This document shows positions 26,820-37,143 of a stretch of DNA of 64,000 nt, in pieces; the stretch's first letter is position 1, and every line of letters begins with the position of its first letter. Location: the NCBI RefSeq assembly GCF_013523055.1, contig NZ_JAAMQM010000007.1:62001-126000 (forward strand), read 5' to 3'. This DNA comes from Pseudomonas capeferrum (GTDB lineage: Bacteria > Pseudomonadota > Gammaproteobacteria > Pseudomonadales > Pseudomonadaceae). The notes under the pieces were generated by a model. The model had not been told where the DNA came from, made no database searches, and saw only the letters and a program-made list of their open reading frames with translations. The position numbers and the translations under genes were made by a program.

Positions 26820-28283
26820 TCAGCGTGGGAATGCAGGCGGGTTGACCCCGGCCACGTCTTCCATCACGCGGACTACCTGGCAGCTATAACCGAACTCGTT
26901 GTCGTACCAGACGTACAGAACGACGCGGTTGTCGTTGCAGATGGTGGCCTCGGCATCGACCACACCAGCGTGGCGCGAACCGACGAAGTCGGTGGAGACC
27001 ACTTCCTGGGAGCTCACATAGTCGATCTGCTTGTGCAGTTCCGAATGCATGGCGGTCTGGCGCAGGTACTCGTTGATTTCCTCGCGAGTCGTGGCCTTGT
27101 CCAGGTTCAGGTTCAGGATAGCCATCGAGACGTTCGGCGTCGGTACGCGAATGGCGTTGCCGGTCAGCTTGCCCTTGAGCACGGGCAGCGCCTTGGCAGC
27201 GGCAGTGGCGGCACCGGTCTCGGTGATGACCATGTTCAGCGGCGCGGCACGACCACGACGGCTGCCCTTGTGGAAGTTGTCGATCAGGTTCTGGTCGTTG
27301 GTGAACGAGTGAACGGTTTCGACATGGCCGTTGATGATGCCGTACTTGTCATTGACCGCCTTGAGCACCGGCACGATGGCGTTGGTGGTGCAGGAGGCGG
27401 CCGAGATGATCCTGTCGTCTTCGGTGATGTCCCGGTGGTTGATGCCATGGACGATGTTCTTCAGCGCGCCCTTGCCAGGCGCGGTGAGGATCACGCGGGC
27501 GGCGCCCGGGCAGGCCAGGTGCTGCCCCAGGCCCTCGGCGTCACGCCACACACCGGTGTTGTCGACGATCAGGGCGTTGTCGATGCCGTACTGGGTGTAG
27601 TCGACTTCGCTCGGCGCCTTGGCATAGATCACCTGGATCAGGTTGCCGTTGGCGGTGATGGTGCTGTTTTCTTCATCGATGGTGATGGTGCCATCGAACG
27701 GACCGTGCACCGAATCGCGACGCAGCAGGCTGGCGCGCTTGACCAGGTCGTTGCTGGCACCCTTGCGCACGACGATGGCGCGCAGGCGCAGGCCGTCGCC
27801 ACCACCGGTCTTCTCGATCAGGATGCGGGCCAGCAGACGGCCGATACGGCCGAAGCCGTAAAGGACGACATCGGTGCCCTTGCGCGGCGAGGCATTCTGT
27901 TGACCAACCACGTCAGCCAGCTCTTCACGCACGAACTGCTCGGCGCTACGGCCACTGCCTTCCTGCTTGAACTTGTTGGCCAGCTTGCCGAGGTCGACGG
28001 AAGCTGCGCCCAGTTTCAGTTCGCTCATGGCCTTGAGCAGAGGGAACGTCTCGTGGACGGACAGTTCGGTCTCGTCGCTCTGACGGTGACGGGCAAAGCG
28101 GTGCGCCTTGAGGATCGAGATCACCGAACGGTTGATCAGGCTGCGGCCATAGATCGAGCTCACCACATTGTTGTTGCGGTAGAGCTGACCGATAAGCGGG
28201 ATCATCGCTTCAGCAAGGGCTTCACGGTCAATCCACTCACCAAGACACTGGTCGGGCTTCTGAGTCACGGGAACCTTCCACAT
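26820..28283 (-). CDS. gap: glyceraldehyde-3-phosphate dehydrogenase, long Pseudomonas form
   Basis: 487 residues from ATG 28283 (MWKVPVTQKPDQCLGEW); a GTG at 28268 would give 482. The catalytic core starts near residue 140 (DVVLYGFGRIGRLLARILIE) with Cys in ISAASCTTNAIVPV, HSFTNDQNLIDN, SRRGRAAPLNMV and WYDNEFGYSCQVVRVM. The extra N-terminal 130 residues (REALAEAMIPLIGQLYRNNN and following) are found only in a group of long bacterial enzymes and are absent from standard glycolytic GapA. This form likely serves gluconeogenesis. Divergent from mfd. Confidence 0.92.
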   Translation of the reverse strand: MWKVPVTQKPDQCLGEWIDREALAEAMIPLIGQLYRNNNVVSSIYGRSLINRSVISILKAHRFARHRQSDETELSVHETFPLLKAMSELKLGAASVDLGKLANKFKQEGSGRSAEQFVREELADVVGQQNASPRKGTDVVLYGFGRIGRLLARILIEKTGGGDGLRLRAIVVRKGASNDLVKRASLLRRDSVHGPFDGTITIDEENSTITANGNLIQVIYAKAPSEVDYTQYGIDNALIVDNTGVWRDAEGLGQHLACPGAARVILTAPGKGALKNIVHGINHRDITEDDRIISAASCTTNAIVPVLKAVNDKYGIINGHVETVHSFTNDQNLIDNFHKGSRRGRAAPLNMVITETGAATAAAKALPVLKGKLTGNAIRVPTPNVSMAILNLNLDKATTREEINEYLRQTAMHSELHKQIDYVSSQEVVSTDFVGSRHAGVVDAEATICNDNRVVLYVWYDNEFGYSCQVVRVMEDVAGVNPPAFPR

Positions 28284-28450
28284 GTAGGGACAGAAAAAAG
28301 GGGCTACATTATGACTTCCCACGGCGCTTGGAGCAATGCGCGCCTATCGCCGACGCACAACGACCGTCCAGACCCTGTCGCGAACCTGACAGCACGCGCC
28401 CTCCCCGGTACAATTGGCGCTTTGCCGCAACGCTTGGAGTCCTACCTCCC

Positions 28451-31400
28451 GTGTCTGTTCTGCGCCTACCGCATCTACCGGCCACCGCCGGCAAACAAAC
28501 CTGGGGCAACCTGCCCGGCGCCGCACTCAGCCTGGCCATCGCCGAAGCTGCCAGCAGCGCCCGCCGCTTCACCCTGCTGCTGACCGCCGACAGCCAGGCA
28601 GCGGATCGCCTCGAGCAGGAGCTGCGCTTCTTCGCGCCGGACCTGCCGGTGCTGCCGTTTCCCGATTGGGAGACATTGCCCTACGACCTTTTCTCGCCGC
28701 ACCAGGACATCATCTCCCAGCGTATCGCCAGTCTCTACCGACTGCCCGAGCTGGACCACGGCATCCTCGTGGTACCGATCACCACCGCCCTGCACCGCCT
28801 GGCGCCCACCCGCTTTCTGCTGGGCGGCAGCCTGGTGCTGGACATCGGTCAGAAGATCGATGTCGAGCAGATGCGCACGCGCCTGGAGGCCAGCGGCTAC
28901 CGCTGCGTCGATACGGTCTACGAACACGGCGAATTCGCCGTGCGCGGGGCGCTGATCGATCTCTACCCCATGGGCAGCAAGCAGCCCTACCGCATCGACC
29001 TGTTCGACGACGAGATCGAGACCCTGCGCACCTTCGACCCGGAGACCCAGCGCTCGATCGACAAGGTCGACTCGGTCCGCCTCCTGCCAGCGCGCGAGTT
29101 CCCCTTGCAGAAAGACGCGGTCACGCGCTTCAAGGCCCGCTTTCGCGAGCGCTTCGACGTCGACTTCCGTCGCAGCGCGATTTTCCAGGACCTGGCCAGC
29201 GGCATCATTCCCGCGGGTATCGAGTACTACCTGCCGCTGTTCTTCGAAGAAACCTCGACCTTGTTCGACTACCTGCCCCAGGACACCCAGGTATTTTCCC
29301 TGCCGGGTGTCGAGCAGGCCGCCGAGCACTTCTGGAGCGACGTGCGTGGCCGCTACGAAGAGCGCCGCGGCGACCTGACGCGTCCACTACTGCCGCCAGC
29401 CGAACTGTTCCTGCCGGTCGAGGACTGCTTCGCCAAGCTCAAGCAATGGCCGCGCGTCGTGGTCAGCAGCGAACCGGTCGACCCGGGCGTCGGACGCGAG
29501 CGCTTCCCTGCCCGCGCCCTGCCCAACCTGGCCATCGAAGCCAAGGCCAACCAGCCGCTGGCCGAGCTGTCGAACTTCCTTGACCAGTTCTCCGGGCGCG
29601 TACTCTTCACCGCCGAGTCGGCGGGTCGGCGCGAGGTACTGCTGGAGCTGCTCGAGCGCCTGAAGCTGCGCCCGCGCACCGTCGAGGGATGGGCCGACTT
29701 CATCACCGGCAAGGATCGGTTGGCGATCACCATCGCCCCGCTGGACGATGGCCTGCTGCTCGATGATCCGGCCATCGCCCTGATTGCCGAGAGCCCGCTG
29801 TTCGGCCAGCGGGTCATGCAACGTCGCCGTCGCGAGAAACGCGGCGACGCGGCCAACGACGCCGTGATCAAGAACCTCACCGAGCTGCGCGAAGGCGCAC
29901 CAGTGGTGCATATCGACCATGGCGTCGGGCGCTACCTGGGTCTGGCGACCCTGGAAATCGACAACCAGGCGGCCGAATTCCTGACCCTGGAATATGCCGA
30001 GGGCGCCAAGCTCTACGTCCCGGTCGCCAACCTGCATCTGATCGCCCGCTACACCGGGAGCGACGATGCTCTGGCACCGCTGCACCGCCTTGGCTCGGAA
30101 GCCTGGCAGAAGGCCAAGCGCAAGGCTGCCGAGCAGGTCCGGGACGTCGCCGCCGAACTGCTCGACATCTATGCTCGCCGAGCGGCGCGCAAGGGCTATG
30201 CCTTTGCCGATCCGGCCGCCGACTATGCCACCTTCAGCGCGGGCTTCCCCTTCGAGGAGACGCCGGACCAGCAGACCGCCATCGAGGCGGTGCGCGAAGA
30301 CATGCTCGCGGCCAAGCCGATGGATCGCCTGGTCTGCGGCGACGTGGGCTTCGGCAAGACCGAAGTGGCCATGCGCGCCGCCTTCATCGCCGTGCACAGC
30401 GGGCGTCAGGTAGGCCTGCTGGTGCCCACCACCCTGCTCGCCCAGCAGCACTACAACAGTTTCCGCGACCGCTTCGCCGACTGGCCGGTGACGGTCGAGG
30501 TAATGAGCCGCTTCAAGTCGGCCAAGGAAATCAACGCGGCGACCGCGGACCTCGCCGAAGGCAAGATCGACATTCTCATCGGCACCCACAAGCTGCTGCA
30601 GGATGACGTGCGCTTCAAGGACCTCGGCCTGGTCATCATCGATGAGGAGCACCGCTTCGGCGTGCGTCAGAAGGAACAGCTCAAGGCGCTGCGCAGCGAA
30701 GTGGACATCCTGACCCTGACCGCGACACCGATCCCGCGCACCTTGAACATGGCGGTGGCCGGCATGCGCGACCTGTCGATCATCGCCACCCCGCCAGCGC
30801 GACGACTGTCGGTGCGCACCTTCGTCATGGAGCAGAACAAGAGCACCGTCAAGGAAGCGCTGCTGCGCGAACTGCTGCGCGGCGGCCAGGTGTACTACCT
30901 GCACAATGACGTCAAGAGCATCGAGAAGTGCGCCGCCGACCTGGCCGAACTGGTTCCCGAAGCGCGTATCGGCATCGGTCACGGGCAGATGCGCGAGCGC
31001 GAGCTGGAACAGGTGATGAGCGACTTCTATCACAAGCGCTTCAACGTGCTGATCGCCTCGACCATCATCGAGACCGGCATCGACGTGCCGAGCGCCAATA
31101 CCATCGTCATCGAGCGCGCCGACAAGTTCGGCCTCGCCCAGCTGCACCAGTTGCGTGGGCGGGTCGGCCGCAGCCACCACCAGGCCTACGCGTACCTGCT
31201 CACGCCGCCGCGTCAGCAGATCAGCGCGGACGCGGAAAAGCGCCTGGAGGCCATCGCCAACACCCAGGACCTGGGGGCAGGCTTCGTGCTCGCCACCAAC
31301 GACCTTGAGATCCGCGGTGCCGGCGAACTGCTTGGCGAAGGTCAGAGCGGGCAGATCCAGGCGGTCGGCTTCACCCTGTACATGGAGATGCTCGAACGCG

Positions 31401-31900
31401 CGGTCAAGGCGATTCGCAAGGGTACCCAGCCGAACCTCGACCAACCCCTCGGTGGCGGCCCGGAGATCAACCTGCGCCTGCCGGCACTGATTCCCGAAGA
31501 CTACCTTCCCGATGTCCATGCTCGCCTGATCCTCTACAAGCGCATAGCCTCGGCGGTGGACGAGGACGGCCTGAAGGACTTGCAGGTGGAAATGATCGAC
31601 CGCTTCGGCCTGCTGCCCGAGCCCACCAAGAACCTGGTTCGCCTGACCCTGCTGAAGCTTCAGGCGGAAAAGCTCGGTATCAAGAAGGTCGACGCCGGCC
31701 CCAATGGCGGCAAGATCGACTTCGAAGCCGAGACGCCGGTCGACCCGTTGACGCTGATCAAGCTGATCCAGGGCCAACCCAAGCGCTACAAGTTCGAAGG
31801 CGCGACCCAGTTCCGCTTCATGGTGCCGATGGAGCGCGCCGATGAACGTTTCAATACCCTTGAAGCGCTGTTCGAGCGCCTTACCCCAACGCCTGCCTGA
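28451..31900 (+). CDS. mfd: transcription-repair coupling factor Mfd
   Basis: 1,149 residues with a GTG start (28451); upstream in-frame codons to 28328 overlap the promoter and are not family-like. UvrB-homology region at the N-terminus (PDWETLPYDLFSPHQDIISQ), RNA polymerase-interacting domain around residue 480-540 (VVHIDHGVGRYLGL), then an SF2 translocase: Walker A CGDVGFGKTEVAMRAAF, DEEHRFGVRQKE, TATPIPRTLNMA, and motif VI QLRGRVGRSHHQAYAY. The C-terminal TRCF domain (LPEDYLPDVHARLILYKRIA-like) is complete. It removes stalled polymerase and recruits UvrA. Confidence 0.97.
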   Translation: MSVLRLPHLPATAGKQTWGNLPGAALSLAIAEAASSARRFTLLLTADSQAADRLEQELRFFAPDLPVLPFPDWETLPYDLFSPHQDIISQRIASLYRLPELDHGILVVPITTALHRLAPTRFLLGGSLVLDIGQKIDVEQMRTRLEASGYRCVDTVYEHGEFAVRGALIDLYPMGSKQPYRIDLFDDEIETLRTFDPETQRSIDKVDSVRLLPAREFPLQKDAVTRFKARFRERFDVDFRRSAIFQDLASGIIPAGIEYYLPLFFEETSTLFDYLPQDTQVFSLPGVEQAAEHFWSDVRGRYEERRGDLTRPLLPPAELFLPVEDCFAKLKQWPRVVVSSEPVDPGVGRERFPARALPNLAIEAKANQPLAELSNFLDQFSGRVLFTAESAGRREVLLELLERLKLRPRTVEGWADFITGKDRLAITIAPLDDGLLLDDPAIALIAESPLFGQRVMQRRRREKRGDAANDAVIKNLTELREGAPVVHIDHGVGRYLGLATLEIDNQAAEFLTLEYAEGAKLYVPVANLHLIARYTGSDDALAPLHRLGSEAWQKAKRKAAEQVRDVAAELLDIYARRAARKGYAFADPAADYATFSAGFPFEETPDQQTAIEAVREDMLAAKPMDRLVCGDVGFGKTEVAMRAAFIAVHSGRQVGLLVPTTLLAQQHYNSFRDRFADWPVTVEVMSRFKSAKEINAATADLAEGKIDILIGTHKLLQDDVRFKDLGLVIIDEEHRFGVRQKEQLKALRSEVDILTLTATPIPRTLNMAVAGMRDLSIIATPPARRLSVRTFVMEQNKSTVKEALLRELLRGGQVYYLHNDVKSIEKCAADLAELVPEARIGIGHGQMRERELEQVMSDFYHKRFNVLIASTIIETGIDVPSANTIVIERADKFGLAQLHQLRGRVGRSHHQAYAYLLTPPRQQISADAEKRLEAIANTQDLGAGFVLATNDLEIRGAGELLGEGQSGQIQAVGFTLYMEMLERAVKAIRKGTQPNLDQPLGGGPEINLRLPALIPEDYLPDVHARLILYKRIASAVDEDGLKDLQVEMIDRFGLLPEPTKNLVRLTLLKLQAEKLGIKKVDAGPNGGKIDFEAETPVDPLTLIKLIQGQPKRYKFEGATQFRFMVPMERADERFNTLEALFERLTPTPA

Positions 31901-31910
31901 AGGAAGATCC

Positions 31911-32483
31911 ATGCGTGCCATTCGTTGCCTGACCCTGTTGCTGGCGCTGTTCACGCCAGTTGCCTTCGCTGAAGGCCTGTATCAGGTGGAAATGATCCTG
32001 CTGCAGCAGAACGACGTGACGCCCGCCACCAGCCCGCGGGCTCCCGAGGACTGGCGGGGCGCAGTGCCGATGCTGAGCGAGGATGCGCTGCGTCCGACCA
32101 GGCTGGAGGAAGTGGTCACGCGGCTACGCGCGACGCCAAGCTATACCGTGCTGATGCACAAGGCCTGGGAACAGCAGGTAGGCAACGAGCCGGCGCGCGT
32201 GGCCCTGACCGAGGGTGACGAGCAGTTCGGTCACTTTCCGATCGAAGGCAGCATCGGCCTGATGCAAGACCGCTTCGTCGCGGTCGAGGCCAACTTCTGG
32301 ATCAATCGGCTCGATGCCAATGGCAGCCTGCTGCAGAGCGAGCAGTTCAAGCAGGAGAACCGTACTGTCAAGCATGGCCAGCTGACGTTCCTCGATGGTG
32401 GGCATCTGGCCCTGCTGCTCAAGGTCGCGCCCGTAGGCGCTCGCAAGATGCCGACGCTCGATCCAGAGATGATGGGGCAGTGA
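31911..32483 (+). CDS. csiV: CsiV family periplasmic protein
   Basis: 190 residues from ATG 31911, preceded by AAGGAAG. Signal peptide MRAIRCLTLLLALFTPVAFA, then the CsiV-family body (LYQVEMILLQQNDV, SYTVLMHKAWEQQV, LTFLDGGHLALLLKVAPV). In Vibrio cholerae CsiV is a peptidoglycan-binding partner needed by some D-amino acid-sensitive strains; its Pseudomonas role is unestablished. It lies directly downstream of mfd (10 bp) and 1 bp before the SNF2 gene, so the three genes form an operon. Confidence 0.8.
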   Translation: MRAIRCLTLLLALFTPVAFAEGLYQVEMILLQQNDVTPATSPRAPEDWRGAVPMLSEDALRPTRLEEVVTRLRATPSYTVLMHKAWEQQVGNEPARVALTEGDEQFGHFPIEGSIGLMQDRFVAVEANFWINRLDANGSLLQSEQFKQENRTVKHGQLTFLDGGHLALLLKVAPVGARKMPTLDPEMMGQ

Positions 32484-32484
32484 C

Positions 32485-35400
32485 GTGAGCGAGAATGCCG
32501 CCCAACTGTACGTCCGAGAGGTGGACCATTGGACGTTCGCTTTCGATGGTCGAACGCTGAACCGGGGCCTGGCCTATGCCCTGGACGGCCGGGTCGAAAT
32601 CGTCTCGATTCATGATTTGGCCATCGAGGCCACCTGTGTCGGCTCTGCAGGCGAGCGGTACAACCAGCGGATCGAGCTCGAGCCTACCGAAGACGGTCTC
32701 GAGGCGACAGGCTGGTGCACGTGCCCGGTTGGTCGAAACTGCAAGCACTGCGCTGCCGTTCTCTACGAGCTGCAGCGAGGCCGGGACTATCCCGAGGGCG
32801 ATCAGCAGGCGCCCGGAGCGGGCGCACCGGCTGCGAGCGGCGACGCGCTCTCGGTCGAGCTGAACAATTGGGTCGAGACACTCGAAGCGCCACTGGCTGT
32901 GGAGAGCCCCGGCAGGCAGGACCGCAAGGGCCGGGCGCTTTACTACCAAGTCGGCATGGACGCCGACCTGTGCTTCCTGAAAGTTTTGAAAGGCAGCCTA
33001 CAGAACGATGGCGAACTAGCGCTGGCGCGTGTCAACTCGCTGCCAGAGCTGATCTACTATCCCCCCAGATACGTGACCCCCGAAGACGGGCGCCTGCTTC
33101 GACTGATGGATGCCCAGGAGAGAAAAGGCCCCGCGGGTACCATCTTCATCGAAGGCAAGACCGGCGCGGAAATGCTCGGCTACGCGCTGGCCAGCGGTCG
33201 ACTTCTGTACAGCGAGCATGACAGCCCGCTGCAGGCAGGAGCGGATCGGCACGCCGAATTCCGCTGGGTCCGACTGGACAATGGCAGCTACCGAGGCACC
33301 TGGCACAGCGATGATGGCCTGGTGGCCCTGGTGTTGCCCCTGGAGCCTCTGTGCTATGTCGACGGCTTGACGTGCCAGGTCGGTAACCTGCGCCACGATC
33401 TCGACCCATTCATAGCCAGCCAGCTGGCACGCGCCCCTACCGTGCCGGAACATCTGGTGGTGCAATTGAGTCATCGCCTCAACGCCCTGAATCGCCAGGT
33501 GCCGACGCCCACCCAGGTGCGCACCGAAGAGATCGACGACATCCTTCCCACGGCGCGACTGGCCCTGGGCAGCCTCGCGTTCAGTGCCTACATGCCCAAG
33601 ACCGGTCGCATGCAACGCCAGATGCAGCACCGCGCCGGGCTGAGCTTCGACTATGACGGCCTGCGCGCCAGCGGCAAGGACGACAAGCCCCTGAGCCGGC
33701 TCTCCGGCAAGACCAGCCAGCGCATCCGCCGCCAACCCCGTGCGGAGCAGGCCCTGCGTGACACGCTGCGCGAACTGGGGTTCAAGCCTGCAACCCGGCA
33801 AAGCAAGGCGCTGCCGGACAGCGCTGGCGAGATGTTCCAGCTCGTCGATGACGAAGCCTGGCTGCAGTTCGCTCGCGATGGCCTGCCGCGCCTTCGCGAG
33901 GCAGGCTGGGACATCGAGATCCATCGCGATTTCGCCTTCAATCTGCAAGATGTGGAAGGTTGGTACGCAGACATCGAGGAAGCTCCAGGCCATGAGTGGT
34001 TCGACCTGGAGCTCGGTATCACCGTCAACGGCCAACGCTACAGCTTGCTGCCGATCGTCCTGCAGCTGCTGCGCAACAGTCCGCAACTCCTGCGACCCAG
34101 CGAACTGGCGCGTCGCGATGACGAGGAACATCTGCTGATCGAGCTCGAGCGCGGTCGTCACGACGCCCCCGCCCTGCGCGTGGCCCTGCCCTACGGCCGC
34201 ATCAAGTCGGTGATGGGTACCTTGGGCGGGCTGTACCTGCATGCCGATACCGAGGGCCCCACCCTACGCCTGGAACGCGCCGATGCGGCGCGCCTCAACG
34301 AGCTCGAAGATGTGCCTCTGCATTGGCAGGGCGGCGAACAGGTGCGCGATCTTGCTCGCCGGCTGCGCGATGGCCGCGACCTGCAAGTTACCCCGCCGCC
34401 CGGCCTCGGTGCCACCCTGCGACCCTACCAGCAGCAAGGCTTGAACTGGCTGCAGGCGATGCGCGAACTGGGCGTGGGCGGCATCCTCGGTGACGATATG
34501 GGCCTGGGCAAGACCCTGCAGACCTTGGCCCACCTACTCTATGAAAAAGAAGCTGGACGCTCGCAGCACCCTTCGCTGGCAGTAATGCCTACCAGCCTGG
34601 TGCCCAACTGGCTCGACGAGGCGCAGCGATTTGCCCCGCAATTGCGCGTGCTGGCCCTGCACGGCAGCGGACGCAGCAAACATTTCGCCTCACTGCGCGA
34701 TTACGACCTGGTGCTTACCACCTACGCTCTGGTTTCCCGCGACCTTGAGCACCTGCAGGCACAGACCTGGCATGTGATGATCCTGGACGAAGCGCAGAAC
34801 ATCAAGAATGCCGGGAGCAAGGCCGCGGGCGCGGTTCGCCAGCTGCGCGCAAGCCAGCGCTTGTGCCTGACGGGCACGCCGATGGAAAACAACCTCGGCG
34901 AGCTGTGGTCGATCTTCCACTTCCTGATGCCTGGCTGGCTCGGCGACAGCAAGCGCTTCACCCAGGATTACCGCACACCGATCGAGCGCCATGGCGACAG
35001 CGAGCGCTTGGCGCACCTGGTCAGCCGCATCCGGCCCTTCCTGCTCAGGCGCACCAAGGAACAAGTTGCCCACGAGTTGCCCGCCAAGACCGAGATGATC
35101 CACTGGGTCGACCTCAGCGACGCTCAACGTGACACTTATGAAACCGTGCGAATCGCCATGGACCAGAAGGTCCGCGACGAAATCGCTCGCAACGGTGCCG
35201 CGCGCAGCCAAGTCGTCATCCTCGATGCCCTGCTCAAGCTACGCCAGGTATGTTGCGACCTGCGCCTGGTCAAGGGCTCCGACGTCAAGACCGCGCAGAG
35301 CGACAAGGGCAAGTTGGGAAGCCTGCTGGAAATGCTCGAGGAATTGCTCAGCGAGGGCCGCCGGGTGCTGCTGTTCTCGCAGTTCACGTCGATGCTGAGC

Positions 35401-35832
35401 CTGATCGAGAGCGAACTGGAGAAACGCGGCATCCGCTATAGCGTCCTGACGGGCGATACGCGCGATCGACGCGCGCCGGTGCAGCAGTTCCAGAACGGTG
35501 ACAGCGAAGTATTCCTGATCAGTCTCAAGGCGGGCGGTACCGGTCTCAACCTGACAGCCGCCGATACGGTAATCCACTACGACCCCTGGTGGAATCCAGC
35601 CAGCGAAAGCCAGGCTACCGATCGTGCCTACCGTATCGGTCAGGACAAGCCGGTGTTCGTCTTCAAGCTGATCACCCGCGGTACGGTGGAAGAGAAGATC
35701 CAGCAACTGCAGCAGAAAAAGGCGACCTTGGCGGCGGGCCTGCTGGACGGCGGACAGACTGGGCAATGGCGGATGACCGACGAAGACATCGATGCCTTGT
35801 TCGCGCCATTGCCTGGAAAGCGTAGCCGCTAG
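32485..35832 (+). CDS. SWIM zinc-finger SNF2-family helicase
   Basis: 1,115 residues, GTG start one base after the csiV stop. The N-terminal SWIM finger is CTCPVGRNCKHCAAVLYEL (Cys78, Cys80, Cys86, His88). The middle region (about 150-620) is a helicase-associated domain. The SNF2 ATPase starts near residue 650: GGILGDDMGLGKTLQTL, DEAQNIKN, LTGTPMENNLGELWSIF. The C-terminal lobe has LFSQFTSMLSLIE, SLKAGGTGLNLTAAD and DRAYRIGQDKPVFVF. Likely a nucleoprotein remodeller, for example acting on stalled polymerase or repair complexes; which one cannot be told. Confidence 0.93.
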   Translation: MSENAAQLYVREVDHWTFAFDGRTLNRGLAYALDGRVEIVSIHDLAIEATCVGSAGERYNQRIELEPTEDGLEATGWCTCPVGRNCKHCAAVLYELQRGRDYPEGDQQAPGAGAPAASGDALSVELNNWVETLEAPLAVESPGRQDRKGRALYYQVGMDADLCFLKVLKGSLQNDGELALARVNSLPELIYYPPRYVTPEDGRLLRLMDAQERKGPAGTIFIEGKTGAEMLGYALASGRLLYSEHDSPLQAGADRHAEFRWVRLDNGSYRGTWHSDDGLVALVLPLEPLCYVDGLTCQVGNLRHDLDPFIASQLARAPTVPEHLVVQLSHRLNALNRQVPTPTQVRTEEIDDILPTARLALGSLAFSAYMPKTGRMQRQMQHRAGLSFDYDGLRASGKDDKPLSRLSGKTSQRIRRQPRAEQALRDTLRELGFKPATRQSKALPDSAGEMFQLVDDEAWLQFARDGLPRLREAGWDIEIHRDFAFNLQDVEGWYADIEEAPGHEWFDLELGITVNGQRYSLLPIVLQLLRNSPQLLRPSELARRDDEEHLLIELERGRHDAPALRVALPYGRIKSVMGTLGGLYLHADTEGPTLRLERADAARLNELEDVPLHWQGGEQVRDLARRLRDGRDLQVTPPPGLGATLRPYQQQGLNWLQAMRELGVGGILGDDMGLGKTLQTLAHLLYEKEAGRSQHPSLAVMPTSLVPNWLDEAQRFAPQLRVLALHGSGRSKHFASLRDYDLVLTTYALVSRDLEHLQAQTWHVMILDEAQNIKNAGSKAAGAVRQLRASQRLCLTGTPMENNLGELWSIFHFLMPGWLGDSKRFTQDYRTPIERHGDSERLAHLVSRIRPFLLRRTKEQVAHELPAKTEMIHWVDLSDAQRDTYETVRIAMDQKVRDEIARNGAARSQVVILDALLKLRQVCCDLRLVKGSDVKTAQSDKGKLGSLLEMLEELLSEGRRVLLFSQFTSMLSLIESELEKRGIRYSVLTGDTRDRRAPVQQFQNGDSEVFLISLKAGGTGLNLTAADTVIHYDPWWNPASESQATDRAYRIGQDKPVFVFKLITRGTVEEKIQQLQQKKATLAAGLLDGGQTGQWRMTDEDIDALFAPLPGKRSR

Positions 35833-35910
35833 CGGGGACTAACGACTACGCTCGAGCTGAAGGCGGACTGGCGCGGCGACACTTCGATCAAGCGCGCGCC
35901 GTGCGCCGGG

Positions 35911-36921
35911 TCAGTCGATCAGCTGCGCATCCCTCAGCGCTCCCAAGGCTGCCAGCCACCGTGGCTGCTGGCGATAATCGGTTCGCGCGAATCCTTTGCC
36001 GCGCATCTGCGCGATCCGCGGCGAGGGGGTGACGTTCAAACGTTGCGCCGCACTCAGCGCCAGTTCCGCGGCGGCACGGTCGTTACATACCAGGCCCATG
36101 TCGCAACCGGCGGTCAATGCCGCCTCGATCCGGCTGGCGGCATCGCCCACCACATGGGCGCCTGCCATGGAAAGATCATCACTGAAGATCACGCCCTTGA
36201 AGCCCAACTCGCCGCGCAGGATTTCCTGCAGCCAGCGACGGGAAAAACCAGCCGGCTGGTTGTCCACCTGCGGATAGATGACATGGGCCGGCATCACTGC
36301 CGCCAACTGGCCGCCAAGACGACTGAAGGGCAGCAGATCCGCCTGGCGCAGTTGATCCAGGGAGCGTTCGTCAACGGGGATGGCCACATGGGAGTCGGCC
36401 TCGGCCCAACCATGACCCGGGAAATGTTTGCCACAAGCGGCCATGCCCGCGGCGTTCATGCCACGTATGAATGCACCGGCCAGTTGCGTGGCGCGCTCGG
36501 GATCGCCCTCGAAGGCGCGGCTGCCCACCACGGCGCTGCGCTGGTGGTCCAGATCCAGCACAGGGGCGAAGCTCAGATCGAGGCCCACCGCCAGTACCTC
36601 GGTGGCCATCAACCAGCCGCACTGCTCGGCAAGGTAATCGGCATCGGCGCTGTCGGCGATCGCGCGCATGGCCGGCAGACGCACGAAGCCCTGGCGCAGG
36701 CGCTGGACCCGCCCGCCCTCCTGATCGACCGCGAGAATCAGGTCCGGTCGCAGTGCCCGGATCGACGCACAGAGCTCACGGACCTGGCGAGGGGTATGGA
36801 TGTTGCGGGCGAAAAGGATCAAGCCGGCCACTTCCGGCTGGCGCAGGAGTTGACGGTCTTCAGCGGTCAGCCAGGTACCGGCGATATCCACCATCAGGGA
36901 GCCTTGCAGGCTGGCGGTCAT
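35911..36921 (-). CDS. nagZ: beta-N-acetylhexosaminidase NagZ
   Basis: 336 residues from ATG 36921 (MTASLQGSLMVDIAGTWLTA); the open frame extends to 37014 but is not family-like there. Glycoside hydrolase family 3. The signatures are AVDQEGGRVQRLRQGF, CGKHFPGHGWAEADSHVAIP with the catalytic His-Asp loop, and GVIFSDDLSMAGAHVVGDAA containing the nucleophile Asp. It removes GlcNAc from anhydro-muropeptides in cytosolic cell-wall recycling, feeding AmpR-type signalling. Convergent with the SNF2 gene. Confidence 0.95.
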   Translation of the reverse strand: MTASLQGSLMVDIAGTWLTAEDRQLLRQPEVAGLILFARNIHTPRQVRELCASIRALRPDLILAVDQEGGRVQRLRQGFVRLPAMRAIADSADADYLAEQCGWLMATEVLAVGLDLSFAPVLDLDHQRSAVVGSRAFEGDPERATQLAGAFIRGMNAAGMAACGKHFPGHGWAEADSHVAIPVDERSLDQLRQADLLPFSRLGGQLAAVMPAHVIYPQVDNQPAGFSRRWLQEILRGELGFKGVIFSDDLSMAGAHVVGDAASRIEAALTAGCDMGLVCNDRAAAELALSAAQRLNVTPSPRIAQMRGKGFARTDYRQQPRWLAALGALRDAQLID

Positions 36922-37143
36922 GGAAAATCCTTCATTCATGGCGTATTGAGGCCTGCCAGCAGCAGGCCGCTTGATCGATTGCATCTGCACACCTTCCGAC
37001 CCTGCCGACGGCAATGCGTACGGCCAACCGGCCTGTTGCCAGGTCGAGGCGGCAAGGAATCGTTTCGATGGAAGAACGTGCAGGGGGATGGAGGTGTGGC
37101 ATGGGGCGCTAGCTTAGCCGAAGCGGCCTGCCGCGCCCAGCCT

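Noticed and set aside
26440..26889. 149-codon frame with repeating RAALDLK-like peptide
   Set aside because: It is only a translation of the 63-bp extragenic repeats and runs into the gap 3' end; no start signal.
29387..31954. 855-codon open frame opposite mfd
   Set aside because: Antisense shadow of a high-GC gene; mfd is unmistakable on the plus strand.
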